Source of the DNA: Chlamydomonas reinhardtii
Lineage: Eukaryota; Chlorophyta; Chlorophyceae; Chlamydomonadales; Chlamydomonadaceae
Length of the DNA stretch: 64,000 nucleotides
Direction: 5' to 3'
NCBI RefSeq assembly: GCF_000002595.2
Contig: NC_057012.1
Location: forward strand, 2,709,332 to 2,773,331
The notes below the pieces were generated by a model. The model saw only the letters and a list, made by a program, of their open reading frames with translations, was not told the DNA's origin and searched no databases. Shown here piece after piece: positions 12,901 through 24,300 of this stretch; position 1 is the first letter of the stretch, and each line of letters begins with the position of its first letter. The position numbers and the translations under genes were made by a program.

Positions 12901-15361
12901 GCCTTAAGCTTCAGCCTGCAAAGAGCGCGCTCACACGCACCGCTGTTGCTACCTACACTATGGGACTTTACCAACCTGCCTTGCCACTGTCCCATCGCAC
13001 ACCGCTGTTGCTACCTGCCTGCCCGCCGCCCTGCTGCCCGCGTGCGTGCATCTGTACAGCAGGCGGACGGCGAGCCGTACGTGCGCGCCGCCAAGCGCGC
13101 CGACCAGCTTATGCTGGACTGCCTGAAGCGTGTGGGCTGCCCGCTGCCGGCGGAGGCGCTGACGGGCGCCCTGGCCTGGGGCGTGCCGCTGCCCATTCTT
13201 CGCTGGCTGGTAGACCAGGTGAGCTGATCATATGTATGTGTGTGTGTTTAGGGGCTGAACAGGCCTCAACGCGCATGCCAGAATGCTGACGGCTGAGCGC
13301 TCATGACTTGTCTTTACGGCCTGAATTCAGCAACGTATCCCGCAAAGAGAACGACGTCTTGCCGCGGCCCGTCATCTTGGCAGGGCTGCCCGGTGGACTG
13401 GCCGGACGCACTGGCGGCTGCACGCCTGCGGCTGCGGCCGCCGGGCGCACTGGAATGGCTTGAGGAGCTGCAGAGGCAAAAGCAGGCGGATGCGTTGTCG
13501 CCGGCGGCGGAGGCGGGGGCATCTGTGCAAGCGGACAAGGTGCCCCCATGGCTGATCCTGGGCACCCATGCCGGCGGCGCGGGCGGCGCAGCTAGCGCAG
13601 GCGCCAGTGGCACGGAGAAGGGCGAGGGCGCTGTGGACATCGAGCCGGTCTCATACGAAGACGCGGACCACATTGTGGTGGTTGTCGACAACGGCGGCCG
13701 GCCCTTCACCGTGCGGATCTCGGTTCCTCGCGGCGTCGCGACAGTTTGCATCACCAATTCCGACAACGTGGAAGACCATGCGACGTGGGATCCCCGGACC
13801 ACGGGCAGCGTGTTCAAGTCGTACAAGTTCGAGAAGTTGTGGATTGGGTTGGACCCAGCAGAGCGCACCGAGGCGGCGCTGGAGAAGGAGGAGGAGTGGC
13901 GGGTGCTGGACAAGGAGGCGCGGCGGGAGGGCCGGCCGTCTGCCAAAAAGGAGGTCTGGTGAGTGCTCAACGCCAAACACCACACAGGGGCAGTCTCGTA
14001 CATGGGAAAACCCATGTTCGCAGCTAGGCATTCCCCTACTGGTCAACTTATGTCGCTAACGTCGTGTCGTGCTCGTATGTAATGGTACTTTCGGGCACGA
14101 ATGCGCGTGTAAGCAATTGCCCGCTCCCAACGTGGTGGCAGCTGACAGACTGGCATTCCCCTACATCGTTACGGTACGCACTTGTGTTCCCTGACCCTAC
14201 CTGCCGGCTCCCAAAAGGTACTATGGCGGCAGCTCAGTGTTGATCGGGTTGGGCGGGTGCAAGTACATATTCGTGGGCATGGAGGCATACAGCTTCACAA
14301 CCGAGGATGATGAGATCCGGGATTACGTGTCCACTATGGGCAACTCGGCCGTGCCCTACCCATATGCGGTGAGTCATGCACTCATATATCGGTGGATGCC
14401 TTGAGTCCTCTGTGTGTCCAGGCGTCGCGCTTGGGTGCAAGTTCCTGCTCGTTGTGTCGGCGTGAGCGCGTGCGCCTGGGGTTAGGGGTTGCAACGGACG
14501 AACTGGGCAAGGCGTCACGCCTTTGCCGATTGTGCATACGCGCGCGCACATACCGTGTGCCGTATGCCACTAGTTCCGACTGGCACACTCTTATGCCCCC
14601 ATGCGGCATCTGTCCGCGCAGGTGGGCGCTCAGAACTGCTACTACATGATCGAGGACACCTACATCCCCTGGCACATCATCCGGCGCACCAGGTGTGCGG
14701 CGCATGGGTGCACAGATGCCGCCCGGGGGAGTGTCAGCAGGAATCCGTGGCGGCAATCCGTTGCAACCCAAACCAGGGGAGCTAGAAATGCGTGCACGTG
14801 CTACGTGCTTTTGACAACCTGCACACAACTGTCTGTTTGCGGCAATGGCGCCGGCCCGTGCACCAGCAACCGACCGCGCTGCTGCGCACGTACCGCCCAC
14901 GCCTTTCAGGTTTCATACCGTATTCAGGGGTTCCCTGACCTTAGTCTTCGTGTGTTTGCCGCGGGCGTGCAGGCCGCAGGACCGCGAGGACCCCTACCAC
15001 GTCCTCTACTCGAACGAGCTGCACGGGTGAGCGAGCGAGTGCTTCCAACGGCTGGGTCGTTGCAGCGCCTGCGCCTGCGTGCACCAATGTGAATAATATG
15101 TGATGCGGGCGGCGGCGGGCGGCAGGCAGCGCAACAGGTGGCCCGCAGGCTCGTATGCGGCGACCCTGCCGACAAGAAACATCTACCAACCAACTGCGTG
15201 CTCGTCCGCCCCCCCCCCCACCCGCTATCCGCCATTCATACGCGCACAGGTGGTTGCCTGGCAGGGACCCGACCGCGCCCGGGCCGCCGACGCAGCGGTC
15301 CGAGTGGCAGGCAAAGTACATGCTGGCCAACAAGCAGCTCGTGCACGCGCGAATCTGGTAG
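9908..15361 (+). CDS. F-box-like/ankyrin-like repeat protein fused to a giant-virus-type C-terminal domain
   Basis: Thirteen exons: 9908-10237, 10337-10966, 11158-11342, 11538-11634, 11897-12117, 12323-12404, 12586-12735, 13060-13218, 13384-13958, 14218-14368, 14622-14692, 14973-15026 and 15250-15361. All phases agree, giving about 938 residues. The N-terminus (VLNTPALVETIASLASANDV, then TVHLSEPVPAKVFADKWAAPG) is of the volvocine F-box-like/ankyrin type. Ankyrin-like helical pairs follow, with GCPLDTTALQAAAKAGG, DALTSGSLPLLRWLLAK, WLVDQ and GCPVDWPDALAAARL. Exon 9 then runs without a break into VVDNGGRPFTVRIS, and later exons give FKSYKFEKLWIG, GGSSVLIGLGGCKYIFVG, EIRDYVSTMGNSAVPYPYA, NCYYMIEDTYIP and DPYHVLYS. 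That second half matches, from memory, a protein family found in giant DNA viruses (DNGGRPF ... GNSILL ... VGNNDVPYPYA). Function unknown. The main alternative is two adjacent genes, but the shared exon 9 argues against it. Confidence 0.8.
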
Positions 15362-15745
15362 TGTCCCGCCGCGGGCTGGTGTCGTGTGGGCAGCGGAGCT
15401 GAAGGTAACGGGCAGTAGAGCTCAGGGGAGGAACCGTGGTGGCGTTGCTGAGGGACAAGAATGTCCGTTGACTGCCGCCGATAATGCCATGTTGGGCAAG
15501 GTCGGGCCAAGTGTGATATGCGAGCTGCTGCTGTGTGGGTTGCCGTGCCCTTGACTGCTGTCGTCATATTACTTGCTTGAAGTCATCAGACAACAACGCC
15601 GCCGGCGCCAGGCGGCATCTACGCCACGTGCAAGTGATGGACGGGAGACAGGGGAGGCGGCAGTGTTATGAGGCAATTTTGGCAGGAATGCATTGCTGAT
15701 GACGACAAGCAGGGACAGCCCAGGTGGGGATCTGAGTTCACTTTC

Positions 15746-15750
15746 TGTAA
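15746..15750 (+). promoter_or_regulatory. TGTAA polyadenylation signal
   Basis: Located 385 bp beyond the stop of the ankyrin-fusion gene, so it plausibly ends that transcript near 15765. Confidence 0.6.
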
Positions 15751-15890
15751 TTAGCACCGGACCATTTCAGTGTACGCTGGGGATGTGGCTTGATGGGGCG
15801 CGGGCAATGGGGCAAGGGGCAATAGGTCTGCGTAGGGTGGCATCCACGCTCGGTCGCTCCCTCCCACTAGCTGCCACCCTCCCTGCCATA

Positions 15891-16301
15891 TTAACGAAGT
15901 GCTTGCGAGTGAATGCGAATGCAAGACGCCGTCGCGAGCTCCAGGCTAGCAATAAACATCACGAAAGAAGTTAGTGTCAGCGGCAATGCGGTTACTTGTT
16001 ACCTTCGAGACGAGACACCGGTGCGCGCTCCACGCTGCTCCGCATTCGGCACGCCAAACGGAGTCCGAGTGTCGTGGAGACTGCTGCCGCTTGCAGGGGC
16101 GGACGCGTTCCAGCTCGCAACTAGGCTGCTGCCATTCGCCGCGACAACGCGAAACCCACAAAATGCACCCACCTGGAACGGAGCCAGGCATCCGCGGGCG
16201 CCCATGGAGCATATGCGTGGGCAAGCGGAAAGAAACGGGAGAAGAAAGAAGCGGCGTGGCGGATGTCAGTAGCCGATGCCGGGCAAAGCTGCCGAGCAAG
16301 T
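15891..16301. repeat. 411-bp direct repeat, left copy (LTR-like or segmental duplication)
   Basis: Begins TTAACGAAGTGCTTGCGAGT and ends CTGCCGAGCAAGT. It appears identical, base for base, to the copy 1,022 bp downstream. Identity implies a recent origin or gene conversion. No TG...CA ends or clear target-site duplication are visible, and there is no coding capacity, so assignment to a long-terminal-repeat element is only one possibility. Confidence 0.8.
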
Positions 16302-16912
16302 GAAGCAGGGTGGCTGCCTAGCTGGGGCCGGGCTGATTAGAGGGCTGAACGGCGGCTGCACCGGGCGAGCTGTACTGGTAGTATGTACTGGCGCCGGCCA
16401 AGCGTGGTAAGTATGGGCGCCGCTGCATGGATCCCGCCCCCATGTGCCGCGGCGAGGCTGGCGACGATGCAGTGGCGTACAGCTGACAGCTGAGACGGAC
16501 GGGCGCGGACCGCTGTGCGGTTCCCCACACCCGTCCAGGGACCGGCCCACGCACGGTGCAGCGGGGCCGGCCGGGTGGGGGAACCGTGCTGACAGCTGAG
16601 TGGGCGGCGGGCGGAGGGCTGGCCGAGCTCGGTGCGTGTCCACGGCATGTACCCGAAACCGCTGAAAAGCCAAACCAAGAAACAAATTCTCCAGAACCAA
16701 ATAACCAAGGTGTAAGACGACGACGACCCGTCCGCGCAGTGCTGCAATCGCGTGCATGCGGCCGCGTGAATGCTCAGGCTGCACCCGCAAGCGGGAGGCT
16801 CGCCAGTTCCAAACGCTCGAGGGCGGAACCTCGAGTGGGTCCCTGCCACTGGGCAACAGATACCGGCGTGAACTTGCCGGGGCCCAGGGGCGATTATCCC
16901 TGATACGCCCTG
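16302..16912. other. 611-bp spacer between the two identical direct repeats
   Basis: The spacer has no recognised gene, no integrase or polymerase motif and no obvious primer-binding site next to the left repeat. If this is a non-autonomous LTR-type element, this is its whole internal part. Confidence 0.5.
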
Positions 16913-17323
16913 TTAACGAAGTGCTTGCGAGTGAATGCGAATGCAAGACGCCGTCGCGAGCTCCAGGCTAGCAATAAACATCACGAAAGAAGTTAGTGTC
17001 AGCGGCAATGCGGTTACTTGTTACCTTCGAGACGAGACACCGGTGCGCGCTCCACGCTGCTCCGCATTCGGCACGCCAAACGGAGTCCGAGTGTCGTGGA
17101 GACTGCTGCCGCTTGCAGGGGCGGACGCGTTCCAGCTCGCAACTAGGCTGCTGCCATTCGCCGCGACAACGCGAAACCCACAAAATGCACCCACCTGGAA
17201 CGGAGCCAGGCATCCGCGGGCGCCCATGGAGCATATGCGTGGGCAAGCGGAAAGAAACGGGAGAAGAAAGAAGCGGCGTGGCGGATGTCAGTAGCCGATG
17301 CCGGGCAAAGCTGCCGAGCAAGT
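16913..17323. repeat. 411-bp direct repeat, right copy
   Basis: Same sequence and orientation as 15891-16301. Flanks differ on both sides of both copies, which sets the repeat limits quite sharply. Confidence 0.8.
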
Positions 17324-17358
17324 TCCCATGTTCCCTGCCACGCTCCTTGTTGGCAAGC

Positions 17359-17376
17359 CGTGAAGCCGGCTTCACG
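17359..17376. repeat. 18-bp perfect palindrome
   Basis: CGTGAAGCCGGCTTCACG reads the same on both strands and lies 35 bp after the right 411-bp repeat. It could be a hairpin or a dimeric binding site, or chance. Confidence 0.5.
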
Positions 17377-18386
17377 ACAGCATTTCATAAAATGCGCTAG
17401 TGCCCGCGCCCATCGGGCGGCACCCGCTCATTCGCCTAGTCTCCCTATCCAGCACGTGCCCTGTCCGTCCCTATGCCCGCCACTCATCAGCCGCTCAAAA
17501 CAGCCCGCCTATTTCATGCCAGCCACTCCCTGAACGGGACATGAGACATGCCAGATCGACATATTCATTACATTGTAGCACGAATTGATTTGGGCTGCGT
17601 TTGTTATGCAAAAATAGTGGGGATTTCAGCCCCATGTCGATCGCACATTGTAAGTTCAACATGCACGGTACATGTAAATAGGCAGCATGTAACACTGAAT
17701 GCAAAAGACAATACCCCAGACGGACGAGGTTCTATCAGCGAGGTCTGCGTGCAAGCATACGCCTGAGCTCCTTCTTGTCCTGCCGGCTCGTGCAGGGTTC
17801 CAACTTGTGCAGTGATTGGTATGTGTAGCAAGGTATACACCGTCAAACGAGAACCTCATCGGTAGCACAATGCCGTGTGACGGCCCATTGACCCTCCCAC
17901 TTCCTAGGGCGTCTGCCTATGTCTGCCTCCCCACCTTCAAGCTTACCTTAAAGGAAGGGGACGAGCGGAAGATGCAAGAACTTGAACCGTTGCGGCGTGT
18001 GCGTGTGTAGGTACTGCCAGCAACCTTGTGTACTGCTGCGCGCAGAAGCCGTGGGCACCACCTGGGCGCAGCGCGCTCGTCGGTGTGTCGTGCGTGCCTG
18101 CCTACCTCGGCCTGGCATAGCCTTGTCAAGCAGCCAAGTAACTTTCGGTATCCCCAATCTGTCAACAAACATAAGCTTGAAGGGGACACAGGGGCAGCGG
18201 CTGCACAGGGTGGGGGCTCGACGGCGGCACCACGACGGTGGTCAGCTGCCGAGTGCATGTGGAACCTTGGTCCGCACTCCGCAGTCCAAGCAGGCCCATC
18301 CCCAACAGTAAGCAGCTCAAACACATCATTTGGGCTTTTTATTGATCTAGCCTTACATGGATAGCCTTATTAAATGCACCTGAACG

Positions 18387-21300
18387 ATGACCGCGACGGT
18401 CCCTCAAACTCGTGAGCCCCTCAGCAGCGGCGAGCGGGCTGACCACGTAGCAGCTGAGCTTCAAGCCGCATTTGGGGCGCCCGCGGGTTCGTCAGATGTG
18501 CAGCGAGTGTGCAGCCTGCTCGCCCTTCTTCGCCAACAGTTCAGCGAACAGGCGCCGAAGAATTGGCCGGCGGACACTGTAAAAAGACTATGGCAATCAA
18601 TCACTGGGGCGCTGCGGGTCGCTCAGGCTCCGGAGGTGCGGCGGAAGGATAAGGCGGACGTTACAAGGGTCGCACTCAGCGCTTGGCCGCATTGCACGGC
18701 GCCCCGCTGGTGGAACGGGAATTTCTGGTGAATTTTCGCCTGTGAACGCGGGCGCGGGATGCTCGCCGTGCTCAGAGCGCGGGCGATCATTTTCACCGGC
18801 AAAATCGTTAGGCAATCGTGGCCGCGGGTGCACCTCCGACTGTGTCAAACCAATGGCTATATTCGATAAGGACCTGGGCGCGGTCTGGCGGGCTGCTCGG
18901 GCCTGCCCGCACGTAGCCCGGCCGGCAGGCTGCAGGTGGAAGCTGTCCCTCCCGTCCCCCTGCACTGCAAGTTCCGAGCCACACTGCACGCAACCTCTGT
19001 CTACCCACTCGCAGGTGCAAATAGCCTCGTGCGCAGCCGTGGAGGCTTTGGGCCAGAGCTGTTCGTCCTGCACGGACCTTGACCGGGAGGTGAGGAGACG
19101 AGGGGACCAACTGCACATCCAGGAAAGGCCGGGTGCAGTCGGGCGGGGGAGGGGACCCAATCACGGCAAGCAGGTCCTATTAGACCACGATGCGCGTGTG
19201 TGACCGGCGGTGCGGGGTAAGGTGGATGGCTTGTGCGTAATGGGCCTGCCGCACGGCTTGCTGGGCTGCAAAGTGCTTACACGGCGCCATTCTGTGTGTG
19301 CGCCTTGCAGCCTGCATCGGTGGACGATGCGGTGTCTGTGGTGGTGGACACGATCACGGGCGCGGCAGTTGCCGGCGGCAACAGACAGGTGCTGGCGGCG
19401 GCCGTCAAGGCGCTGCTCAGCCTCAGCGGCTGCCTCAACTGCCGCTGCTTCTATGACAAGTGAGAGCGCACGGCTGGTTTGGTTGCCGCGGCAGATGTGC
19501 AGTGAGGCGGTGGCAGAGTGCAGATGGGCGACAGGCCACGCATCGGCCGCAAGAGCAGGCGGGAGGCGTGCGGGGAGCGGGGGAGGGGCGTGTGATGACT
19601 GGCGCCCACCCGCTCAAGCGAGCGGAAGGCGGAGGCGTTTGCCCGGCGGTGGGCGTTGCGCACTCCGGGATGACTCGCTGTCCATAACCTCGCATTGGGT
19701 GCCACGCAGGGCGACGCAAGAGGTGCTGGGCAAGCGCGGTGCGGTGCGGGCGCTGCTGGCGGCGCTGCGGGTGTTCCTTGCGCCGCCGCCGCCCGCCGCC
19801 GACGCTGCCTCGGGCGGGGACGGCGCGGAGGACGTCGTCGCCGCGGCGGCCGCTGCCACGGCGGCGCAGCAGCAGCAGGCGGTTGCTGACATCTTCCGCG
19901 CGCTGCACTACACCTGCCTGCTGCACCCCGGCAACACGGCGGCGCTGGTTTCGGAAGGCGGCTACCGCCTCATCATGGATGGTGGGTGCGGCAAGATAAA
20001 GGAGGAGGGGGTGGGGAGTGGGTTGATCTGGGTTAGGGCGTGACTTCCGTGGCAAGCAGGATCTAGTCGGGGCATGGCTGTCGCCAGGTCCGACCGTTTG
20101 CTGACTTGCGCCGACACAAATGGACACGCACACAGGGCTGGCGGGCAACGGCAAGGACCTGAACGTGCAGGAGCACGGCGCCATGCTGCTGGCGGAAATG
20201 GCCTGCAGCGGCGGCGGTGGCAATGGCAGTGGAGGCGGCAGCGGGGGCGAGGGCGGCGTGGCTCCGGGCGAGGTGCTGGACGCGGTAGTGACGGTGGCCA
20301 ACATCGCGCGGCTGCAGCTACAGGACAAGTGGGTGGCGCGGGGGCCGGGGAGGGGTAATGGGTATCAAGGTGGCCTTGGATAGGAGGGGGCTTCCGACAT
20401 GGCGGGTTGGGCGATGGCGGTGGGCCGGGGGCCGGGGCCAGAGTTCAGCGGCTGGCTGTGGACTGTTGGGCCCCCTTGTGAGCTACGAGTAGCGAGGGCA
20501 TCGAGGGGCTGGTGGAGAGGCGCAACTGGGTCGGGGCCACTGCTGTCACAGATGCCAGCAGTGGCGGCGGAGGCAAGGGCTGTCAGCAGGGTGCCCTGTA
20601 GCCTGCTGACACGCTGCGGGGCTGGACGTACCGTATCGTGAACGCGCGCAGGTACATCGAGGTGGCGCGCGCGGCGGTGTGGAGCCTGGGTCGCTTGGCC
20701 GCACACACCCTGACGGTGCCGCTCGCCAGCAGCAGCAGCGACAGCGCCGGCACCGGCGAGGCGGCGGGCTCTCGTGATTCGCAGCTGTCTGAGGCGTGGC
20801 CGCTGCTGAGCGACCCGGTGCTGCGTGTGGTGGTGTCCATGCTGCAGAGCTGCCACCTGCAGGTGCGGCCGCGGCAGGCTTGGGGCGGGTCGGGAATTTG
20901 CGTGGGCGGGGCTGGCGGGGCAAAGCACACGCCGGGTTGACGCGTCCTGGCTTGCCACCACTTTGCTGGAATTGGGCGGAACCTGGGCTGCCATGCCGCT
21001 ACCGCGCAACTCTTGCCCCACCATTGATCCCGCTGGCTCTCCTCCCAACGACTGTCCTCCGCCCCAACCCGCCCCACCCACCAGGACGACCCGCTGGTCA
21101 AGCACTGCCTGGACTACATCGCAGTGGTCGCCTCCGCCGCGCCCCTGCACCGCAGCGCCCCATCCGCATCCGCAGCAGCCGGTGTGGCCGCGGCCGCGGC
21201 CGCCAACGGCAACGCCGCGCCTGCCGCGCAGGCGGGCGCGGAGGAGGACGGCAGCCCCAGCGGCGGCGCGCTGCAGGCGCTGATGCGGCTGGCGGCTGAG

Positions 21301-24300
21301 GCGGTGCTGGCGACGGCGCGGGTGGCGTGCGACATCCGGCTGCAGGCGGTGGTGCTGCGCACGCTGCACGTGCTGCTGAACCGCTTCCCGGGCGCCGTGG
21401 CGCTGGGGCTGGGCCCGCGCCAGGCCGAGGTGGTCGACCAGGTGGGCTTGGGCGTGGTGGTGCTGGGGTGGAAACTTATAGACGAGGAAACCCTGTTTTT
21501 TGGTATGCGTACACGGATGCAGGCGCGGGCCTGCCTGGCCACTAGAGCCCACGTGCTGAGCAAACTGGCCGCCACCCGCAGATCTTCCGTATCGGCACCG
21601 CCGCGCGCCAGACGCTGGAGCAGCAGCAGGCGACCGCCGCCGCCTCGGCCGCGGCGGCGGCGGGCAGCGCAGCCGCAGGCGCTGCCCCTGGTGCGCCGCC
21701 CGGCGGCGCCGCGGCGCCGTCTGGCGGGTCGCACGCGGCGCACCAGGCCTCGCAGCAGCAGCTGTTTGCGTCCAAGGACCTGTTCTTGGTGCACCTGTTC
21801 TCGCTGACGTCAGCGGCAGCGATGACGGACCCAGCCGCCTTCGGCGCCGCCACCGTGACGGCGGCGGCGGCGGCATCGGCCAACAGCAGCTCCGTGGGCG
21901 CCTACCAGGCCCACGTGCTCACGTGCCTGTCGGGCGTTGCCCGGCACCTGACGGAGGGCGGCGGCGGCGACACCATTTCGTACGAAGCTGCCGTCGCGGC
22001 GACGGAGCCCGCGGCGGCAGGCGAGCCCGCTGCTGAGCCGCCGGCCCCTGCGCCGGCGGCGATCAGCGCCACCGACATGGCCGCGACGTTGACGGTGGGG
22101 TGCTGCCGCTACGCCTGCCACTGCTGTTTCATCCATGACACCGTGCGCGGGGTGGAGGTGCTGGCAGCAGTGCGCGCGGCGGCGGCGCTGCTCAGGTGGT
22201 GCGCCGGCGCCGACGGTGTCAACGCCGCGGACGTGCGCGACGGCACCACGGCATTGCACGTGCTGGCGGCGGGCGGCGCGGTACCGCTGCTGGCTGCTTT
22301 CATCCAGGCGGCGGGCCCAGGGCTGGACTTCCTGCGGCGCACGCGCGCGGGCGCCAACGCGCTGCAGCTTGCGCGTGGGCGGAAGCACACCGCAGCCGCG
22401 CAGGTACGATACGGGCACGGACGGCTTCGGAGGCTGCCAGCTGATACTCTTCTTGCTAACGTTATCGTGGCTGTGTTACTCTTTTGCTGTTTGTCTTCTT
22501 TAGTTAGTGCTAACTCTTGGTACTACGCTGTTGCAGATGCTGGAGGAGGCGACTGAGTCGGCTGCCAAGGCCGCGCAGGACGCGCTGCTGAAGGAGCTAG
22601 AGGCGGAGGGCGCCGAGGCCTCCAGCGGCCCCTCGAGCGGCAAGCGCACAGGCTCCGCTGCCGGCTCCACCGCCGCAGCGTTGAAGCATCAGCAGCACCA
22701 GCACCAGCAGCAGCACAAGCACGCCGCGGCAGGTGTCGGGCAGCACCCTACCATCGGCGCTGCGCCCGAGGGTGACAGTGAGGAGGCCCGGAAGGCCCGG
22801 GAGGAGCTGGAGCGCAAGCGCCGGTGCGTACTTGCCGTCGTGCTGTTGACATTACTGCGTGTGCCGACGATGTGGCTGCGTTACGTTTGTGACTGCCCTT
22901 GTATCCTGCTGTAGTCTATGCCGCGCCTCTGGCGTTGCTAACACATTGCTTGTGCGTACGGTATGCCGACACACAGGGCCGCTGAGGAAGAGTATGAGGC
23001 GGCGCTGGAGCAGCGGCGGCGCCAGCTGGAGGAGGAGGCGCGGCTGCAGGCGGCGGAGGAGGCGCGGCTGATTGAGCTGGCACAGCAGGAGAGCCTGCGC
23101 ATGGCCACGCCGCCGCCGGAGCCGCCAGCAGCAGCCCACGCACCTGCGCCCGCTGCCGCGCCCTCAACCTCTGGAGCGGCAGGCGCAGCGGACAAGGCGA
23201 CCGCGGCCGCGAGTGCCGCAGCCGCTGCGTCGGCCGCGGCGGAGGCCTCTGCCGCCGCAGCCGCCGCTGCTGCCGCTGATGAGCAGCTGGCGGCGATTGC
23301 CGCTGCTGTGTCCGCGCAGGCGGTTGGCGGCGGAGACACCGCCGCTGTGCCGGGCTCACTTGAGGCGTCACTGCAGGCCGCCGCCGCCGCCATGGCGTCA
23401 GGGGCGCCGCTGCCGCCGCACGTGGCTCAGATCCTGGCGCAGCTGGCAGCGGACCAGCAGATGGTGGCGGCGGCGGCCGCCGCCGCGTCACAGGTGCCGC
23501 CGCCGGCGCACCACCTGCCGACGCTGAACGGCCCTAGCGGCGGCGGCGCACCGCTGGGGCAGCTGTCTCTGTCATCGATGGACGAGCAGGTGACGATGAT
23601 GCATGGCGGCACGAGCGGTATGTCGGGCATGAGGCGTGTGGTGTCGAAGGGCACGTTCCTCAGCCCCCCGGAGGATGCCAACGCTGTCGCCGCGGCCGGC
23701 TCCGGCCACGGGCACGGCCTGCTTGGCCACGGCCCCGCCGGCCTGGGCGGTGTGGGCGGCTACGCCGGCTCGTTTGGGAACCTGCTGGCGGCTGGCGGCG
23801 CGGGCGGTGAGTCTGGGGGCCGTGCTTCCGGCTTCGATGGCGGTGTCCGCTCCGGCAGCCTCGGCGGCGCGAGTATCGACAGCAGCGGCGGCATGCCGCA
23901 GGGCTGGCCGGGCAACGCCGGCCCAACCGGCGGCGGGCAAGCGGCCTTCATCAACAGCGCACTCGGCAACCAGGCTGCGCCGGGTATGCCTCGCGCCGGC
24001 CCCGGCAACGACATGTGGATGGGCGGCGGCGGCGGTGGCGGCGCCTCCGCCGCCACTGGCCGCGGCAGCCACGCCGACCTTGCGGGTCTCGGCGGCGCCG
24101 GCGGCATGATGCAGCCCTCTGCGCCGGCGGCGCCTCCTGCTCCACCACCGCCGCCGGCTCAGGCAGCGGCGGCCGGCGGTCTGCACGAGGCACTGGCATC
24201 CGGTGGCGGCGAGATGTGGAGCCTGGCGGACGAGCCGTCACGCGGCCCGTCACGCCAGTTGTGGCTGGGCAACGTGGCGCCCGGCCTGCCCTCCGGTCAC

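Larger units (their letters stand above)
15751..18386. other. Intergenic region carrying direct repeats
   Basis: No gene was recognised. Short open frames on both strands exist, and the 119-residue one at 15913 recurs identically at 16935 only because the DNA is duplicated. The region holds two 411-bp identical repeats, an 18-bp perfect palindrome at 17359 and, at its right end, the presumed promoter of the U-box gene. Confidence 0.55.

Noticed and set aside
9908-13218. The ankyrin part as a separate gene from the giant-virus-type part
   Set aside because: An ankyrin-like unit and the DNGGRPF motif share one uninterrupted exon (13384-13958), and phases agree on both sides.
15913-17294. Two identical 119-codon open frames as a duplicated gene
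   Set aside because: They exist only because a 411-bp DNA unit is duplicated. There is no recognisable domain or intron pattern, and both strands are equally open.
15891-17323. A confirmed LTR retrotransposon
   Set aside because: There are no matching target-site duplications, no TG...CA ends, no clear primer-binding site and no coding interior. It is kept only as a possibility.
20365-21876. A 503-codon open frame on the minus strand
   Set aside because: It lies opposite well-supported exons of the U-box gene. High GC keeps the antisense frame open, and its protein is Arg/Pro/His-rich noise without a domain.
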